64,000 bases of DNA. Source: an uncultured Acidobacteriota bacterium. GTDB taxonomy: Bacteria; Acidobacteriota; Terriglobia; Bryobacterales; Bryobacteraceae. Each line of letters starts with the position of its first letter. Position 1 is the stretch's first letter. Both the position numbers and the translations under genes were made by a program. The stretch is taken from positions 1 through 64,000 of the forward strand of contig CADEFM010000007.1 in the NCBI GenBank assembly GCA_902826605.1. The letters run 5' to 3'. Below, in pieces: positions 33,941-43,435 of the stretch. Below the pieces are notes generated by a model. It had not been told where the DNA came from, made no database searches, and was given only the letters and a program-made list of their open reading frames with translations.

Positions 33941-34324
33941 ATGAGCATTGAGCGCATTCAGCATCAGGGCGCACCTACGCCGCGGGGACCCTATTCTTCA
34001 GCGGTTCGCGCAGGCGATTTTATTTTCGTCAGCGGTCTGGGCCCGGTTGGCGAAGACGACAAATACTCATTCGGCGATGTTCAGCATGAAACAAGGCTGA
34101 CGCTCACAAATCTCGGGAAGATTCTGGCCGATTGCGGGGCCTCATTCGAGGACGTGGTGAAATGCTCGGTCTTCTTGAAAGACGTGAGCGAGTTTCCGAA
34201 GATGAACGAGGTTTATACGGAATTCTTCGGCGTCATCAAGCCCGCGCGCACTACCGTGGAGGCCAAGTTCTTCCAGGCGGCGATGCGTGTGGAGATTGAC
34301 GCGATCGCGTACAAGCCGCGCTGA
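33941..34324 (+). CDS. ridA-like: RidA-family enamine/imine deaminase
   Basis: This 127-residue protein contains APTPRGPYSSAVRAGDFIFVSGLGP, VKCSVFLKDVSEFPKMNEVY and ARTTVEAKFFQAAMRVEIDA. The arginine in the last segment (PARTTVE) binds the carboxylate in RidA proteins. The family hydrolyses reactive enamines/imines such as 2-aminoacrylate from serine breakdown. The ATG at 33941 is four bases after the NYN gene stop. Length is typical. Confidence 0.9.
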   Translation: MSIERIQHQGAPTPRGPYSSAVRAGDFIFVSGLGPVGEDDKYSFGDVQHETRLTLTNLGKILADCGASFEDVVKCSVFLKDVSEFPKMNEVYTEFFGVIKPARTTVEAKFFQAAMRVEIDAIAYKPR

Positions 34325-34360
34325 TCCAGGGAGTGAGAATCCGCGATAGGATGGAGGCGC

Positions 34361-34729
34361 ATGCTCCCCCCCGCTGAGTTCGACCGCATCGTGGAAGCAG
34401 CTCTTGCTCGCATTCCGGCCCAATTTCGTCGGCGGATGGAGAACATCGCTATCGTGGTGGAACCGGAACCGGCGCGGCCTGGGCTGCTGGGTCTGTATGA
34501 AGGCAAACCGTTAACGGAGCGTTCGTTCTTCGACGGCTTCCAAATGCCGGACCGGATCACCATATACCAAGGCCCGCACGAACGCATGGCGCAGTCAGCC
34601 GAAGAACTAACGAAGAGCGTTGCCGACACGGTGTGGCATGAGATCGCGCACTACTTCGGCATGGATGAACGGCGCGTGCGGAAGGCGGAGCGGAAGCGCG
34701 AACGCCGCGATCGTGAACGGGGCGCGTGA
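34361..34729 (+). CDS. Minimal zincin-like metallopeptidase
   Basis: This 122-residue protein has HEIAHYFGMDE near the C-terminus, the HExxHxxGxxD/E zinc motif of the small zincin family (Pfam family formerly DUF1025). FDRIVEAALARIPAQFRRRM at the N-terminus and GLYEGKPLTER are also family features. GGAGG precedes ATG 34361. The last 20 residues are strongly basic. The stop overlaps the GTG of the methyltransferase gene. The substrate is unknown. Confidence 0.85.
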   Translation: MLPPAEFDRIVEAALARIPAQFRRRMENIAIVVEPEPARPGLLGLYEGKPLTERSFFDGFQMPDRITIYQGPHERMAQSAEELTKSVADTVWHEIAHYFGMDERRVRKAERKRERRDRERGA

Positions 34730-35367
34730 CCCGAGTCATGAATGATACCGATTCCGTTGCGGCATATCATGAACAAGAACTTAGGATTGCGCGGGATCCA
34801 AGACATCCTTCGCACGAATTGCCGCCCGCGATGCCGGCCGAGGCCAGGATACTGGATATCGGCTGCGGGGCGGGGCAGACACTCATTGCGTCTTATCCTG
34901 GCCGGCTTTCGTTTGGACTCGATGTCGATTTGGGAGCGCTCAGACTGGGCCGCGGTTGGACTTCCTCGGTAGCCTTCGCTTGCGGACGCGCCGAGGCGTT
35001 GCCGTATCGCAGCGCCGATTTCGACCTGGTGGTGGCTCGCGTCTCACTGCCGTACACGGATATCACGCGAAGCCTTCACGAGATTCACCGGGTGCTCAAA
35101 CCGGGCGGGATGGTGTGGATGACACTCCATCCTTTGGGGCTGCGTACGCGGCAGGTCCGGTGGGCGAGGTGGCGGAGCTGGCTGACCTTCACTTATGTTT
35201 TGACGAACGGACTGTGCCTGCATGTTCTGCAAAAGCAGTTCTCTTTTTTCGGCCGGCATGAAAGCTTTCAGACGGAGGGCGGCATGCGGCGCGCCCTGCG
35301 GCGTGCCGGTTTTCACGACGTGAAAATCGACCGAAAGAGGCATTTCCTATTCACGGCGAGGGCGTAG
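34726..35367 (+). CDS. SAM-dependent methyltransferase
   Basis: This 213-residue class I methyltransferase has motif I ILDIGCGAGQTLI, acidic motif II FGLDVDLGALRLG, motif III ACGRAEALPYRSADFDLVVA, and HEIHRVLKPGGMVWMTLHP. It belongs to the large UbiE/methyltransferase-11 group; the substrate cannot be told. GTG 34726 overlaps the upstream stop, like other gene pairs in this genome; ATG 34738 is the alternative start and loses four residues. Confidence 0.8.
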   Translation: MTRVMNDTDSVAAYHEQELRIARDPRHPSHELPPAMPAEARILDIGCGAGQTLIASYPGRLSFGLDVDLGALRLGRGWTSSVAFACGRAEALPYRSADFDLVVARVSLPYTDITRSLHEIHRVLKPGGMVWMTLHPLGLRTRQVRWARWRSWLTFTYVLTNGLCLHVLQKQFSFFGRHESFQTEGGMRRALRRAGFHDVKIDRKRHFLFTARA

Positions 35368-35482
35368 TATTGCATGCCGTGTTGGGCACCTCCCCTCACG
35401 GCGACTGGCCACACTCACACACGCGTTGGTTAAGGTCCATTCACTCGCGGGACTGCGATTTTACGCTATCCTAAGCGCTCGA

Positions 35483-37711
35483 ATGCTTGTTTACGCCGCG
35501 ACGATTCTGATCAGCGCGTTCCTGCTTTTTCAGGTGCAGCCGATGATCGCCAAGTTCATTTTGCCGTGGTTCGGAGGGTCCGCCGCCGTCTGGAGCGCTG
35601 CGCTGCTGTTCTTCCAACTTCTATTGCTGGTCGGCTATTTTTATGCGCACGTGCTGATCCGTTATCTGAAGCCAAGACATCAGCTTTACACGCACGCTGC
35701 ATTGCTAGCGATCAGTCTCGCGACGCTGCCGATTATACCGTCGGTCACCTGGAAAGCTACTGGCGGGGGAGATCCCACCGGGCGTATTCTTTTGCTGCTG
35801 GCGGTAACCATCGGATTGCCGTACACGATTCTTTCCGCCACAAGTCCGTTGCTTCAGGCATGGTTCGTGCGCACCCATCAGGGCGCGATTCCGTACCGTT
35901 TGTTTGCACTCTCAAACCTGGGGTCGATGGTTGCGCTGCTGAGTTATCCCACCCTGGTGGAGCCATCACTCAGCTTGCACAATCAGGCTGTTGTCTGGTC
36001 CTGGGGTTATGTTCTATTCTCGGTTGTGTGCATGTTCGCGGCGTGGAAAAGCCGCGAGGGCGGAATGCAAGAGGAGCGCGCGTTGCCCGCAGGCGAACCT
36101 CCACCGAAGCTTGCAGCGCAATTGCTATGGATCGGCCTTTCTGCATGCGCTTCCGTATTGTTGCTGGCAGTGACCAGCCATCTCACGCAGAACGTCGCGC
36201 CCATCCCGCTGCTGTGGATTGTTCCGCTGAGCCTCTACCTGTTGAGCTTTATTTTGTGTTTTGAAAGCGACAAGCTATATTCACGCTGGGTGTTTCTGCC
36301 ACTTCTAGTGGTTGCGTTGGGGACGTTTACGTACGGGATTTCCTGGTACGAAAGCAATCTGGAAATCGGTAAATTGATCCCTGCGTTATGCGCGGCGCTT
36401 TTCATCTGCTGCATGGTATGCCATGGGGAACTTTCACGCCAGCGGCCGCACCCGCGATACTTGACGCAATTCTATTTGATGGTTTCAGCCGGCGGCGCGC
36501 TCGGGGGATTGTTTGTCGCGTTCATCTCTCCGCGTATCTTCACGGACTACACCGAACTGCCGGCTGCTTTGGTGGCATGTGCGGTATTGGTCACATGCGT
36601 GTTGTGGAGACCCGTGACAGATGTGGCCAGAACCGCTCCGTGGTTGCTTGCGACGGCGTCAGGCCTACTAATTGTGGCGGCTGTGGCGTATGCCGGGGAT
36701 CGCTATCATTGGATCCCGGCAACGGCGCTGGGAGCGCTACGCGTGTATTTGCCATGGGCAGTGGTGGTTGCCGGTGCGCTCACCGTAGTTACGGTCGCGA
36801 TGCGCTTGGGTCCGGCGTGGACGCGCGCGGCTATGGCGCTCGGAACGCTCGCGTTCGCGGGCTATTTGAGCTATAGCCAGGTGAAGAAATCCGGCGTTTA
36901 TATCAGGTCTGCGCGAAATTTCTATGGCGTGATGCATGTGCGTGATGACAAGCAAGGTGAGTACGGATTCCCGGCCGAGCGCGTGTTGGTGCACGGGACC
37001 ATCGATCACGGAACACAGCTGCTGCGGCCCGGGTCGGAGCGGATCGTGACCTCCTATTTCGGAGAAGGCTCGGGCATCCATCGCGCCATTCGCACGCTGC
37101 GCGAGGCTCGCGGTCCGCTCCGGCTCGGCGTTTTGGGTCTAGGTGCCGGGGTTACGGCAACGCTCGCCAGCCAGGGCGACACACTGCATTATTATGAGAT
37201 CAACCCGCTGATCCTCGACATCGCGACGCATGAATTCGGTTTCTACAATGCCTGCCCTTGCTACAAGCGGGTTTTCATGGGAGACGCACGGCTCATTTTG
37301 GAGGAACTGCCTTCGGAGCAGCTCGACTTTCTGGCGATGGATGCGTTCTCCAGCGATTCCGTTCCCATGCACCTGCTGACGCGCGAGGCGTATCAGGTGT
37401 ATTTGAAACACTTGAAACCGGACGGTGTACTCGCCGTGCACATCTCGAACCGTTACCTGAACCTTGCGCCGGTCGTCTCACAAGCGATGGCGGACATTGG
37501 TTTTCACGGCAGAATTGTCGAGGACGAAGCAACGACACAGGAATACTACAGCGGTTCCACATGGACCGTACTGGCACGGGACGAACAATTTTTCAATTCC
37601 AAGAATTTTAAGGTGCCGGAGATTTCACCTCTCGTGCCGCAAGCGGGATTTCAAGCATGGACTGACGACTTCAGCAACATCATCCGGATTCTTAAGCAGC
37701 GCATTTACTAA
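35483..37711 (+). CDS. Membrane/spermidine-synthase-like fusion protein, copy 1
   Basis: This 742-residue protein has about 12-14 hydrophobic segments (start LVYAATILISAFLLFQVQPM) in the first 480 residues, resembling an MFS-type membrane domain. A C-terminal spermidine-synthase-like Rossmann domain follows: GVLGLGAGVTATLASQG, YYEINPLILDIA, GDARLILEELP and DFLAMDAFSSDSVPMHLLTR. The class is known as fused MFS/spermidine synthase; the true reaction and export substrate are unproven. A second copy follows 18 bases later, made by tandem duplication. ATG 35483 gives a normal N-terminus; the extension to 35426 is unlikely. Confidence 0.82.
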   Translation: MLVYAATILISAFLLFQVQPMIAKFILPWFGGSAAVWSAALLFFQLLLLVGYFYAHVLIRYLKPRHQLYTHAALLAISLATLPIIPSVTWKATGGGDPTGRILLLLAVTIGLPYTILSATSPLLQAWFVRTHQGAIPYRLFALSNLGSMVALLSYPTLVEPSLSLHNQAVVWSWGYVLFSVVCMFAAWKSREGGMQEERALPAGEPPPKLAAQLLWIGLSACASVLLLAVTSHLTQNVAPIPLLWIVPLSLYLLSFILCFESDKLYSRWVFLPLLVVALGTFTYGISWYESNLEIGKLIPALCAALFICCMVCHGELSRQRPHPRYLTQFYLMVSAGGALGGLFVAFISPRIFTDYTELPAALVACAVLVTCVLWRPVTDVARTAPWLLATASGLLIVAAVAYAGDRYHWIPATALGALRVYLPWAVVVAGALTVVTVAMRLGPAWTRAAMALGTLAFAGYLSYSQVKKSGVYIRSARNFYGVMHVRDDKQGEYGFPAERVLVHGTIDHGTQLLRPGSERIVTSYFGEGSGIHRAIRTLREARGPLRLGVLGLGAGVTATLASQGDTLHYYEINPLILDIATHEFGFYNACPCYKRVFMGDARLILEELPSEQLDFLAMDAFSSDSVPMHLLTREAYQVYLKHLKPDGVLAVHISNRYLNLAPVVSQAMADIGFHGRIVEDEATTQEYYSGSTWTVLARDEQFFNSKNFKVPEISPLVPQAGFQAWTDDFSNIIRILKQRIY

Positions 37712-37729
37712 CGCATTCATTAACAAGCG

Positions 37730-40042
37730 ATGACTCTTTACGCGGTAACCATTTTCCTGAGCGCGTTCTTGCTGTTCCAGGTACAACCGCTCATCGCCAA
37801 GATTATTCTGCCATGGTTTGGCGGCTCTGCGGCGGTGTGGTCGGCGGCTCTCTTGTTTTTTCAATTAGTCTTACTGGCGGGATACGCTTACGCCCACCTG
37901 TTGATCCGCTTTGTGCCTGCGCGTATTCAGATGCTGGTGCACGCCCCATTGCTCTTGATCAGCTGCGCCTTGCTGCCGATTCTGCCTTCTCCGGAATGGC
38001 GGCCCACCGAGGTGGGTGACCCGACGCCGCGCATTTTGATGTTGCTCACGGCGACGATCGGCCTCCCGTATTTCCTGCTTTCCTCAACCAGCCCACTGCT
38101 GCAAGCCTGGTTCGTGCGGCGGACCGGGTCCAGCGTGCCGTACCGCTTGTTCGCGCTGTCGAATCTCGGATCGATGCTTGCGCTGGTGAGTTTTCCTTTT
38201 TGGGTGGAACCTCAACTCGGAGGGCGTGTGCAGGCCTACGGATGGAGCGCGGGCTATGTGGCGTTCGCACTGTTGTGTGCGTTCACGGCGTGGCTTAGCA
38301 AAGAAACCAAAATTGCTGAGGACCCACCAGTCGAGGACCCGGATACCGCAGAGAAGATTCCCGTGCTTCAGAGCGTCACCGCAACACCCGCTGAAACCGA
38401 CGCTGGATGGCCAGTGATGGCCCGCATTCCGGTGGCTGACGGGCGTCCGCGCTTCGGACATCTGCTCCTTTGGGTTTTGCTTGCGATGTGCGCCTCAGTT
38501 CTTCTGGTCTCTTCAACCAACCACATGAGCCAGAACGTCGCGCCGATCCCATTGCTGTGGGTGGCGCCGCTCGCGATTTACCTGCTTACTTTTATTTTGT
38601 GTTTTGAGAGCGACCGCATTTACCAGCGGTGGCTATTTTTGCCCCTGCTGATTGTCTCGCTGGGGGCGATGGCGTACATGATCTACGCCGATGAAGGGAA
38701 CTTCAGCATCAAATTTGCGATTCCCGGGTTTTCCGCGGGCCTGTTCGTCGCTTGCATGGTATGCCACGGCGAAATGGCACGGCGGAGGCCGGGGGCACGC
38801 TACCTCACTTTGTTTTATTTGATGGTCTCGCTGGGCGGCGCGCTCGGCGGTGTGTTCGTAGCCTTTGTCGCACCACGGATGTTTGCGGGAATGTGGGAAC
38901 TGCCCATTGGCTTGACGGCGTGTGGCGCACTCGCGTTGATCGCCACCTGGAATGCGTGGCCGCCGAGTTTCGGCGTTTGGTCACGGACGGTGATTTCACT
39001 GCTAGGCTCTGTCACGCTGGGCGGTGCGCTTGCAGTGCTTTTCTTTGGGAAAGCGTTCACAGGGCGTTCGGAGTTCGTGACGATCATTGCGGTCTGTGGC
39101 GCTTTCATTCTGGCGTCGGCCCTGGCTTCCCGCTGGGTCCGGCCCGGCGTATGGTTCGTCCGTTTGCTTTTGTTCCTGGGCACCATAGCCGTGGCGGGTT
39201 ACTTGATAAATCATGAACACAAGTTGGCCAAAGGCCTCCGCGTACAAACGCGCAATTTTTACGGAGTGCTGGAAGTTCGTGACGATCCGCTGACGGAGGA
39301 TTACGCGAAACGCACGCTGCTGCACGGCACCATCGATCACGGTGCGCAACTCCTGGATGCGGTTACGAGGTATGTGACCACCTCGTATTACGGGAAACGC
39401 TCAGGAGTAGGCCGCGCCATCACCGCACTGCAGTCGAAAGGCCCGATTCGCTACGGTGTGATTGGTTTAGGAACGGGAGTCTTGACCAACTACAGCCGCA
39501 AGGGCGATTACCTCCGCGTCTACGAAATCAATCCAATCGTTGAGCGCTTGGCGCAAAGCCAGTTCACATTCTATCCGCACTCTGAAGCCGACAAGCGCAT
39601 CTTGATGGGTGACGCCCGTTTGGTACTGGAACAGCAGTTGAAGCAAGGCCCGGAGAATTTCGATCTGCTGGCGGTGGACGCTTTTTCCAGCGACGCTATT
39701 CCGGTGCATCTGCTCACGCGCGAGGCGGTTGGGTTGTACTTCAAGCATCTGAAATCGGATGGAGTGCTGGCGCTGCATATTTCCAATCGCTATTTGAACC
39801 TGGAACCCGTGTGCGAACGCGCTGCAGCGGCCTTTGGCAAGCAGGCCATGACCGTGGAGGACGAAGGCGATCAAGCGCCGTATTTTTCATCTTCCACATG
39901 GGTGCTGCTCACATCGAGCGCCGGGTTCTTCAAGGATCCCGCGTTCAAGGACGCTACTATGTATCCGCCGAAGATCCAGAAGGATTTCCGGGGCTGGACG
40001 GACGATTACAGTAATCTGTTCCGGATTTTGAGTTTTCGGTAG
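37730..40042 (+). CDS. Membrane/spermidine-synthase-like fusion protein, copy 2
   Basis: This 770-residue paralogue has the same architecture as its upstream neighbour. The N-terminus is MTLYAVTIFLSAFLLFQVQP, many membrane helices follow, and the C-terminal nucleotide-binding domain has GVIGLGTGVLTNYSRKG, YEINPIVERLA, GDARLVLEQQL and DLLAVDAFSSDAIPVHLLTR. It has an extra acidic loop (about residues 190-235, PPVEDPDTAEKIPVL) absent from copy 1. Both keep the putative catalytic Asp in DAFSSD, so both look active. The two are probably cotranscribed. Confidence 0.82.
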   Translation: MTLYAVTIFLSAFLLFQVQPLIAKIILPWFGGSAAVWSAALLFFQLVLLAGYAYAHLLIRFVPARIQMLVHAPLLLISCALLPILPSPEWRPTEVGDPTPRILMLLTATIGLPYFLLSSTSPLLQAWFVRRTGSSVPYRLFALSNLGSMLALVSFPFWVEPQLGGRVQAYGWSAGYVAFALLCAFTAWLSKETKIAEDPPVEDPDTAEKIPVLQSVTATPAETDAGWPVMARIPVADGRPRFGHLLLWVLLAMCASVLLVSSTNHMSQNVAPIPLLWVAPLAIYLLTFILCFESDRIYQRWLFLPLLIVSLGAMAYMIYADEGNFSIKFAIPGFSAGLFVACMVCHGEMARRRPGARYLTLFYLMVSLGGALGGVFVAFVAPRMFAGMWELPIGLTACGALALIATWNAWPPSFGVWSRTVISLLGSVTLGGALAVLFFGKAFTGRSEFVTIIAVCGAFILASALASRWVRPGVWFVRLLLFLGTIAVAGYLINHEHKLAKGLRVQTRNFYGVLEVRDDPLTEDYAKRTLLHGTIDHGAQLLDAVTRYVTTSYYGKRSGVGRAITALQSKGPIRYGVIGLGTGVLTNYSRKGDYLRVYEINPIVERLAQSQFTFYPHSEADKRILMGDARLVLEQQLKQGPENFDLLAVDAFSSDAIPVHLLTREAVGLYFKHLKSDGVLALHISNRYLNLEPVCERAAAAFGKQAMTVEDEGDQAPYFSSSTWVLLTSSAGFFKDPAFKDATMYPPKIQKDFRGWTDDYSNLFRILSFR

Positions 40043-40058
40043 ACACGCCTCACGGACG

Positions 40059-41081
40059 CTACGCGGTCAGCGCGCGAAGATGGGCGGCCACGCCAGACGC
40101 CAGTCCCGTAAGGCTATAGCCGCCTTCCAGCAATGAAATCAGCCGTCCCTGAGCGTGTGCACCCGCGATCTCCAGCATGACTTTGGTCAAATCCGCGAAA
40201 TCGTCATCGGACAGCAGGAATTGTCCAAGCGGATCGCCCGCGCGGGAATCGAAACCGGCCGAGATGAGCACCAGGTCCGGCTTAAATTCATCGGCTGCGC
40301 GGCGCAGATTCTCACGGAACGCTCCGCCGATTTCGCGGCGTCCCGAGCCGGCGGGAAAAGGAAAGTTCATCGTGCAGTTCTTCCCCGTCCCCTCGCCTGT
40401 TTCCCGGGCCGCGCCCGTGCCCGGATACCACGGGGATTGATGCGTGCTGCAGAAGAATACTGAGCCGTCGGAATAGAAAGTATCCTGCGTGCCGTTGCCG
40501 TGATGGACGTCCCAATCGGCAATCAGAACTTTGCCGATGCCGTGTTTGCGCTGCGCGTAGCGGGCGGCGATTGCAATATTGTTGAAGATGCAGAAACCCA
40601 TGCCTTGCTCAGGCCGTGCATGATGTCCGGGAGGGCGCACTGCGCAAAAAGCGTTCGCGGCCTTGCCTCCGATCACCGCGTCAACGGTATTCAGCACGCC
40701 CCCTACGGCGCGCAACGCGACATCCAGCGAGCGCGGGCCGATGTTCGTATCGCCCGTACTCAGCTCATGAGCCCCGGACGCGATATCACGCTTCACGATT
40801 TCAATGTACTTGCGGCCATGCACAAGCGCGATCTCATCTTCGCTCGCGCTCCGCACGTTCACGCGAAGCAGCGACTGCATTACCCCGGTTTCTGCCACTG
40901 CGCGTGTTACTGCATCATAGCGGGCGGGCTGCTCCGGATGCCCCGGGCCGGGTTCGTGCTGCTTGAAGACTGGGTCCAGCAAGAGCGCGGTAGGTTTGCG
41001 ATCCGCTGCAGGGGAATCTTCGGATAGGAGCATAGCGCCTATGGACCATTTCATCAGGTCCCGGCGGGTAGTGGCAACGCG
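40059..41081 (-). CDS. Histone-deacetylase-like amidohydrolase
   Basis: This 340-residue protein has the arginase/deacetylase motifs RPPGHHARPEQGMGFCIFNN, IADWDVHHGNGTQDTF and LISAGFDSRAGDPLG, with the zinc ligands DVH and D in SAGFD. The HHA pair is the charge relay. Bacterial members deacetylate acetylpolyamines or small amides. The N-terminus (ATTRRDLMKWSIGAMLL) looks like a twin-arginine export signal, so the mature enzyme may be exported. ATG 41081 was chosen; a TTG at 41114 is possible. A polyamine link with the neighbouring spermidine-synthase-like genes is tempting but unproven. Confidence 0.87.
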   Translation of the reverse strand, partial: RVATTRRDLMKWSIGAMLLSEDSPAADRKPTALLLDPVFKQHEPGPGHPEQPARYDAVTRAVAETGVMQSLLRVNVRSASEDEIALVHGRKYIEIVKRDIASGAHELSTGDTNIGPRSLDVALRAVGGVLNTVDAVIGGKAANAFCAVRPPGHHARPEQGMGFCIFNNIAIAARYAQRKHGIGKVLIADWDVHHGNGTQDTFYSDGSVFFCSTHQSPWYPGTGAARETGEGTGKNCTMNFPFPAGSGRREIGGAFRENLRRAADEFKPDLVLISAGFDSRAGDPLGQFLLSDDDFADLTKVMLEIAGAHAQGRLISLLEGGYSLTGLASGVAAHLRALTA

Positions 41082-41133
41082 CATTTGCTTGTAAGTTTCC
41101 AGCGGTTCAAACAAAGTCCGAAATTTCCCTGCC

Positions 41134-43305
41134 CTATTTGCAAACCCAGCCGTCGATCACTTGGCGCGTTTCGTTGCATGGCGCCACGCTATTGGGCGCT
41201 TGCAGAGAATAATACACTTTGAAATTGTCGCCGGATTGTTTGTTGAAATCGACGACGAAGATGGGATCGCGCGGGGCGGTGTCGCCGGGCGCCATGCGGT
41301 AATTCATGGAAATCGCCGAGAGCGGGAACATGCCGGCAGCCACGCCGTTCAGCGGCTCGAACACCGAGGAACGCACCGTGGCCACCTTCACCGGACGGTC
41401 CGTGGTCGAGCTGGTGCGATATGCCGTGCCTACCACCACGCCCGCGTAGTCGCGGAAATAGCCATTCTCAATAGTCATGGAACCATCGCCGCGCCCCGGT
41501 TCCGGCTTTTGATCGGCATTGAAGAACGGGCTGGTCACGCCGGTGCGCATTCCCTGCACGTTAGCGTTGCGAACGGTGATGCTCTTGGAAATGTAATTCC
41601 CTACCCACACGCCCGCCGGACTTTCGAACTCATCCGACAGCAAGGATTTGTCGCCTCGCACGGTAACCGTATCGATGGTCAGTTTGTCAGTGGGAGTGGC
41701 GGTCACGCCGTGACGCGAGGAATTCCATACACGGAAATTCTTGATGTCGGCGTTCCAGCCGAGCGCCACACCACTTTGAATGCCGCCGTAAGCTTCGTTG
41801 TTCACGAACTCAAGCACGGGCATCTCGGTAGTATCCACCAATTTTGTCTCTTCGTTCTTGCTGGTGTCGCCTCCCTTGAAAGCGGGAATGCGCACGTCGC
41901 CTAGAGCGCCTGCCGCCAGCCCGAACCCGAATACGTCGCCATTCGCGGCGACATTGTTGCGGATGTAATTATTGGGCCCGCGGAACCAGAAGCCCGCGCC
42001 TTCGCCGCCCGGATCCGGCGCCGCTCCGCCGTAACCGCTGCGGGGCGCGAATTCGCCGGAACCGGCCGAGCGCAGTGCGAAGTTGTGATCGAACACATTG
42101 TTGCTCTCGGTGCCGTCTTCCGTTACGATTCCCGCACCGTGCGTGTTATAGGCGATGTTGTCCTGCACCAGCCCGTAGTGACTGTTGTGCACGGTGACTC
42201 CCCACTTAGGAGCGCCGTCAATGGCGCTGCCCACCAGCGTGAATTGATATCCGTTGGCCGGCGTTTGCTTCGGACCGAAATCGTGATGGAAGTGAATGGC
42301 ATAGCGCCCGATCTGATTGGTACCAAGCCTCGCCACCGCGCCCTGATCGTTGAATTCGGTGTTATCCAGCACGCCCATGCGGGTGCGCCCCATTTCACGA
42401 ACTTCGATGTAGCGCAGGTCAATGTCGGCACGCGACATATAGATCATGTGCCCGCGCGTGCCTGCCGGATTCTCCGAGCGGATCACTACATTACGGGTCA
42501 GGTTGCCAATGTGGGGCAGGAACTCCAGCCGGTCATCGCCGTCGCGCGCGCCCTTATGATCAAATTTCAGCGGTGCGGTCAGTGTGATCTTGTCGCCGTT
42601 GATCGATGCGATGGTAACCTTCTCGTCCTGCGGCTTATAGGCATCGCCGCGTTCACTTTCGCGCAACTGGCGCGTGTCCGCGAGCACGATCCGGTCGCCC
42701 GCTTTCCAGGACGCTGCGGCCTGCTCCAGCGCAAGTTCGGTCTGTCCCGCGCGCGGTTCCTGCGCCAGACGGATGAATGTGGGCAGTTTCACGGCGCCGT
42801 GCATAGTAATCCGTCCAAGCGCTTCAATTCCATTTCCAAGCTCGGCCGGGTCCAGGGTCCTGTCGATCTTTTGATCGGCGATCACCACTTCCGCCGTGAC
42901 ATTCGCCGAAATGGGATTCACCGGGGCGCCGATCTCAAGTGCGCCTTCGTCCCACACCATAATGTTGGCCGTCTTCAAGCGCGTGCTGGCGTTGGTCTTG
43001 AAGCTTAGGCGGCCGCGGATATCCACGCAGCCGATCTTCGTGTCGCTCACCAAGTCGTAAGTTACGGTATGACCGGCTGCAATATTCACGCGATCATCAT
43101 TACTCGGGACTTTTTTGGAGGACCAAGTGGCCGCATCGGACCATGCGCCGCTCGTCACACTATTCGCAGTCGGATTGGCGCAAAATTCAGGCACGCCGCC
43201 CGGGACGCCGTGCACATTGCGCGCGTGACTATGATCCTGGGCGAACGCAGTCATCGCGGACGCAGCGACGATAAGGGCGGAAAGTCCCATTTTCATGGTG
43301 TTCAC
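41134..43305 (-). CDS. Secreted G8-domain / parallel beta-helix protein
   Basis: This 723-residue protein has a signal peptide (MGLSALIVAASAMTAFAQ) and a G8 domain at about residues 48-170 (SGAWSDAATWSSKKVPSNDD through NIAAGHTVTYDL). A long right-handed beta-helix region follows, rich in short N/G turns (HNSHYGLVQDNIAYNTHGAG). RYAIHFHHDF resembles the conserved His region of animal G8 proteins such as CEMIP and TMEM2, which are linked to hyaluronan breakdown. A polysaccharide substrate is an inference. GGAGG four bases before GTG 43305 supports that start; ATG 43296 is the alternative. Confidence 0.82.
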   Translation of the reverse strand: MNTMKMGLSALIVAASAMTAFAQDHSHARNVHGVPGGVPEFCANPTANSVTSGAWSDAATWSSKKVPSNDDRVNIAAGHTVTYDLVSDTKIGCVDIRGRLSFKTNASTRLKTANIMVWDEGALEIGAPVNPISANVTAEVVIADQKIDRTLDPAELGNGIEALGRITMHGAVKLPTFIRLAQEPRAGQTELALEQAAASWKAGDRIVLADTRQLRESERGDAYKPQDEKVTIASINGDKITLTAPLKFDHKGARDGDDRLEFLPHIGNLTRNVVIRSENPAGTRGHMIYMSRADIDLRYIEVREMGRTRMGVLDNTEFNDQGAVARLGTNQIGRYAIHFHHDFGPKQTPANGYQFTLVGSAIDGAPKWGVTVHNSHYGLVQDNIAYNTHGAGIVTEDGTESNNVFDHNFALRSAGSGEFAPRSGYGGAAPDPGGEGAGFWFRGPNNYIRNNVAANGDVFGFGLAAGALGDVRIPAFKGGDTSKNEETKLVDTTEMPVLEFVNNEAYGGIQSGVALGWNADIKNFRVWNSSRHGVTATPTDKLTIDTVTVRGDKSLLSDEFESPAGVWVGNYISKSITVRNANVQGMRTGVTSPFFNADQKPEPGRGDGSMTIENGYFRDYAGVVVGTAYRTSSTTDRPVKVATVRSSVFEPLNGVAAGMFPLSAISMNYRMAPGDTAPRDPIFVVDFNKQSGDNFKVYYSLQAPNSVAPCNETRQVIDGWVCK

Positions 43306-43376
43306 TTTACCTCCACTCTAAACTAGCTGATTTTGCGGGCTAGCGGGAGGCCTGTGGGGCGGGGGACACCCAACTC

Positions 43377-43406
43377 TTGGCTTCCTATGACCGGGCGGGA
43401 TATAAT
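43377..43406 (+). promoter_or_regulatory. Candidate sigma70 promoter of PQQ dehydrogenase gene
   Basis: TTGGCT at 43377-43382, an 18-base spacer and a perfect TATAAT at 43401-43406. Transcription would start near 43413, leaving room for the AAGGAG ribosome site before ATG 43436. Confidence 0.55.
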
Positions 43407-43435
43407 TCTACGTCAGCGTCAAAAAGGAGACCAGC

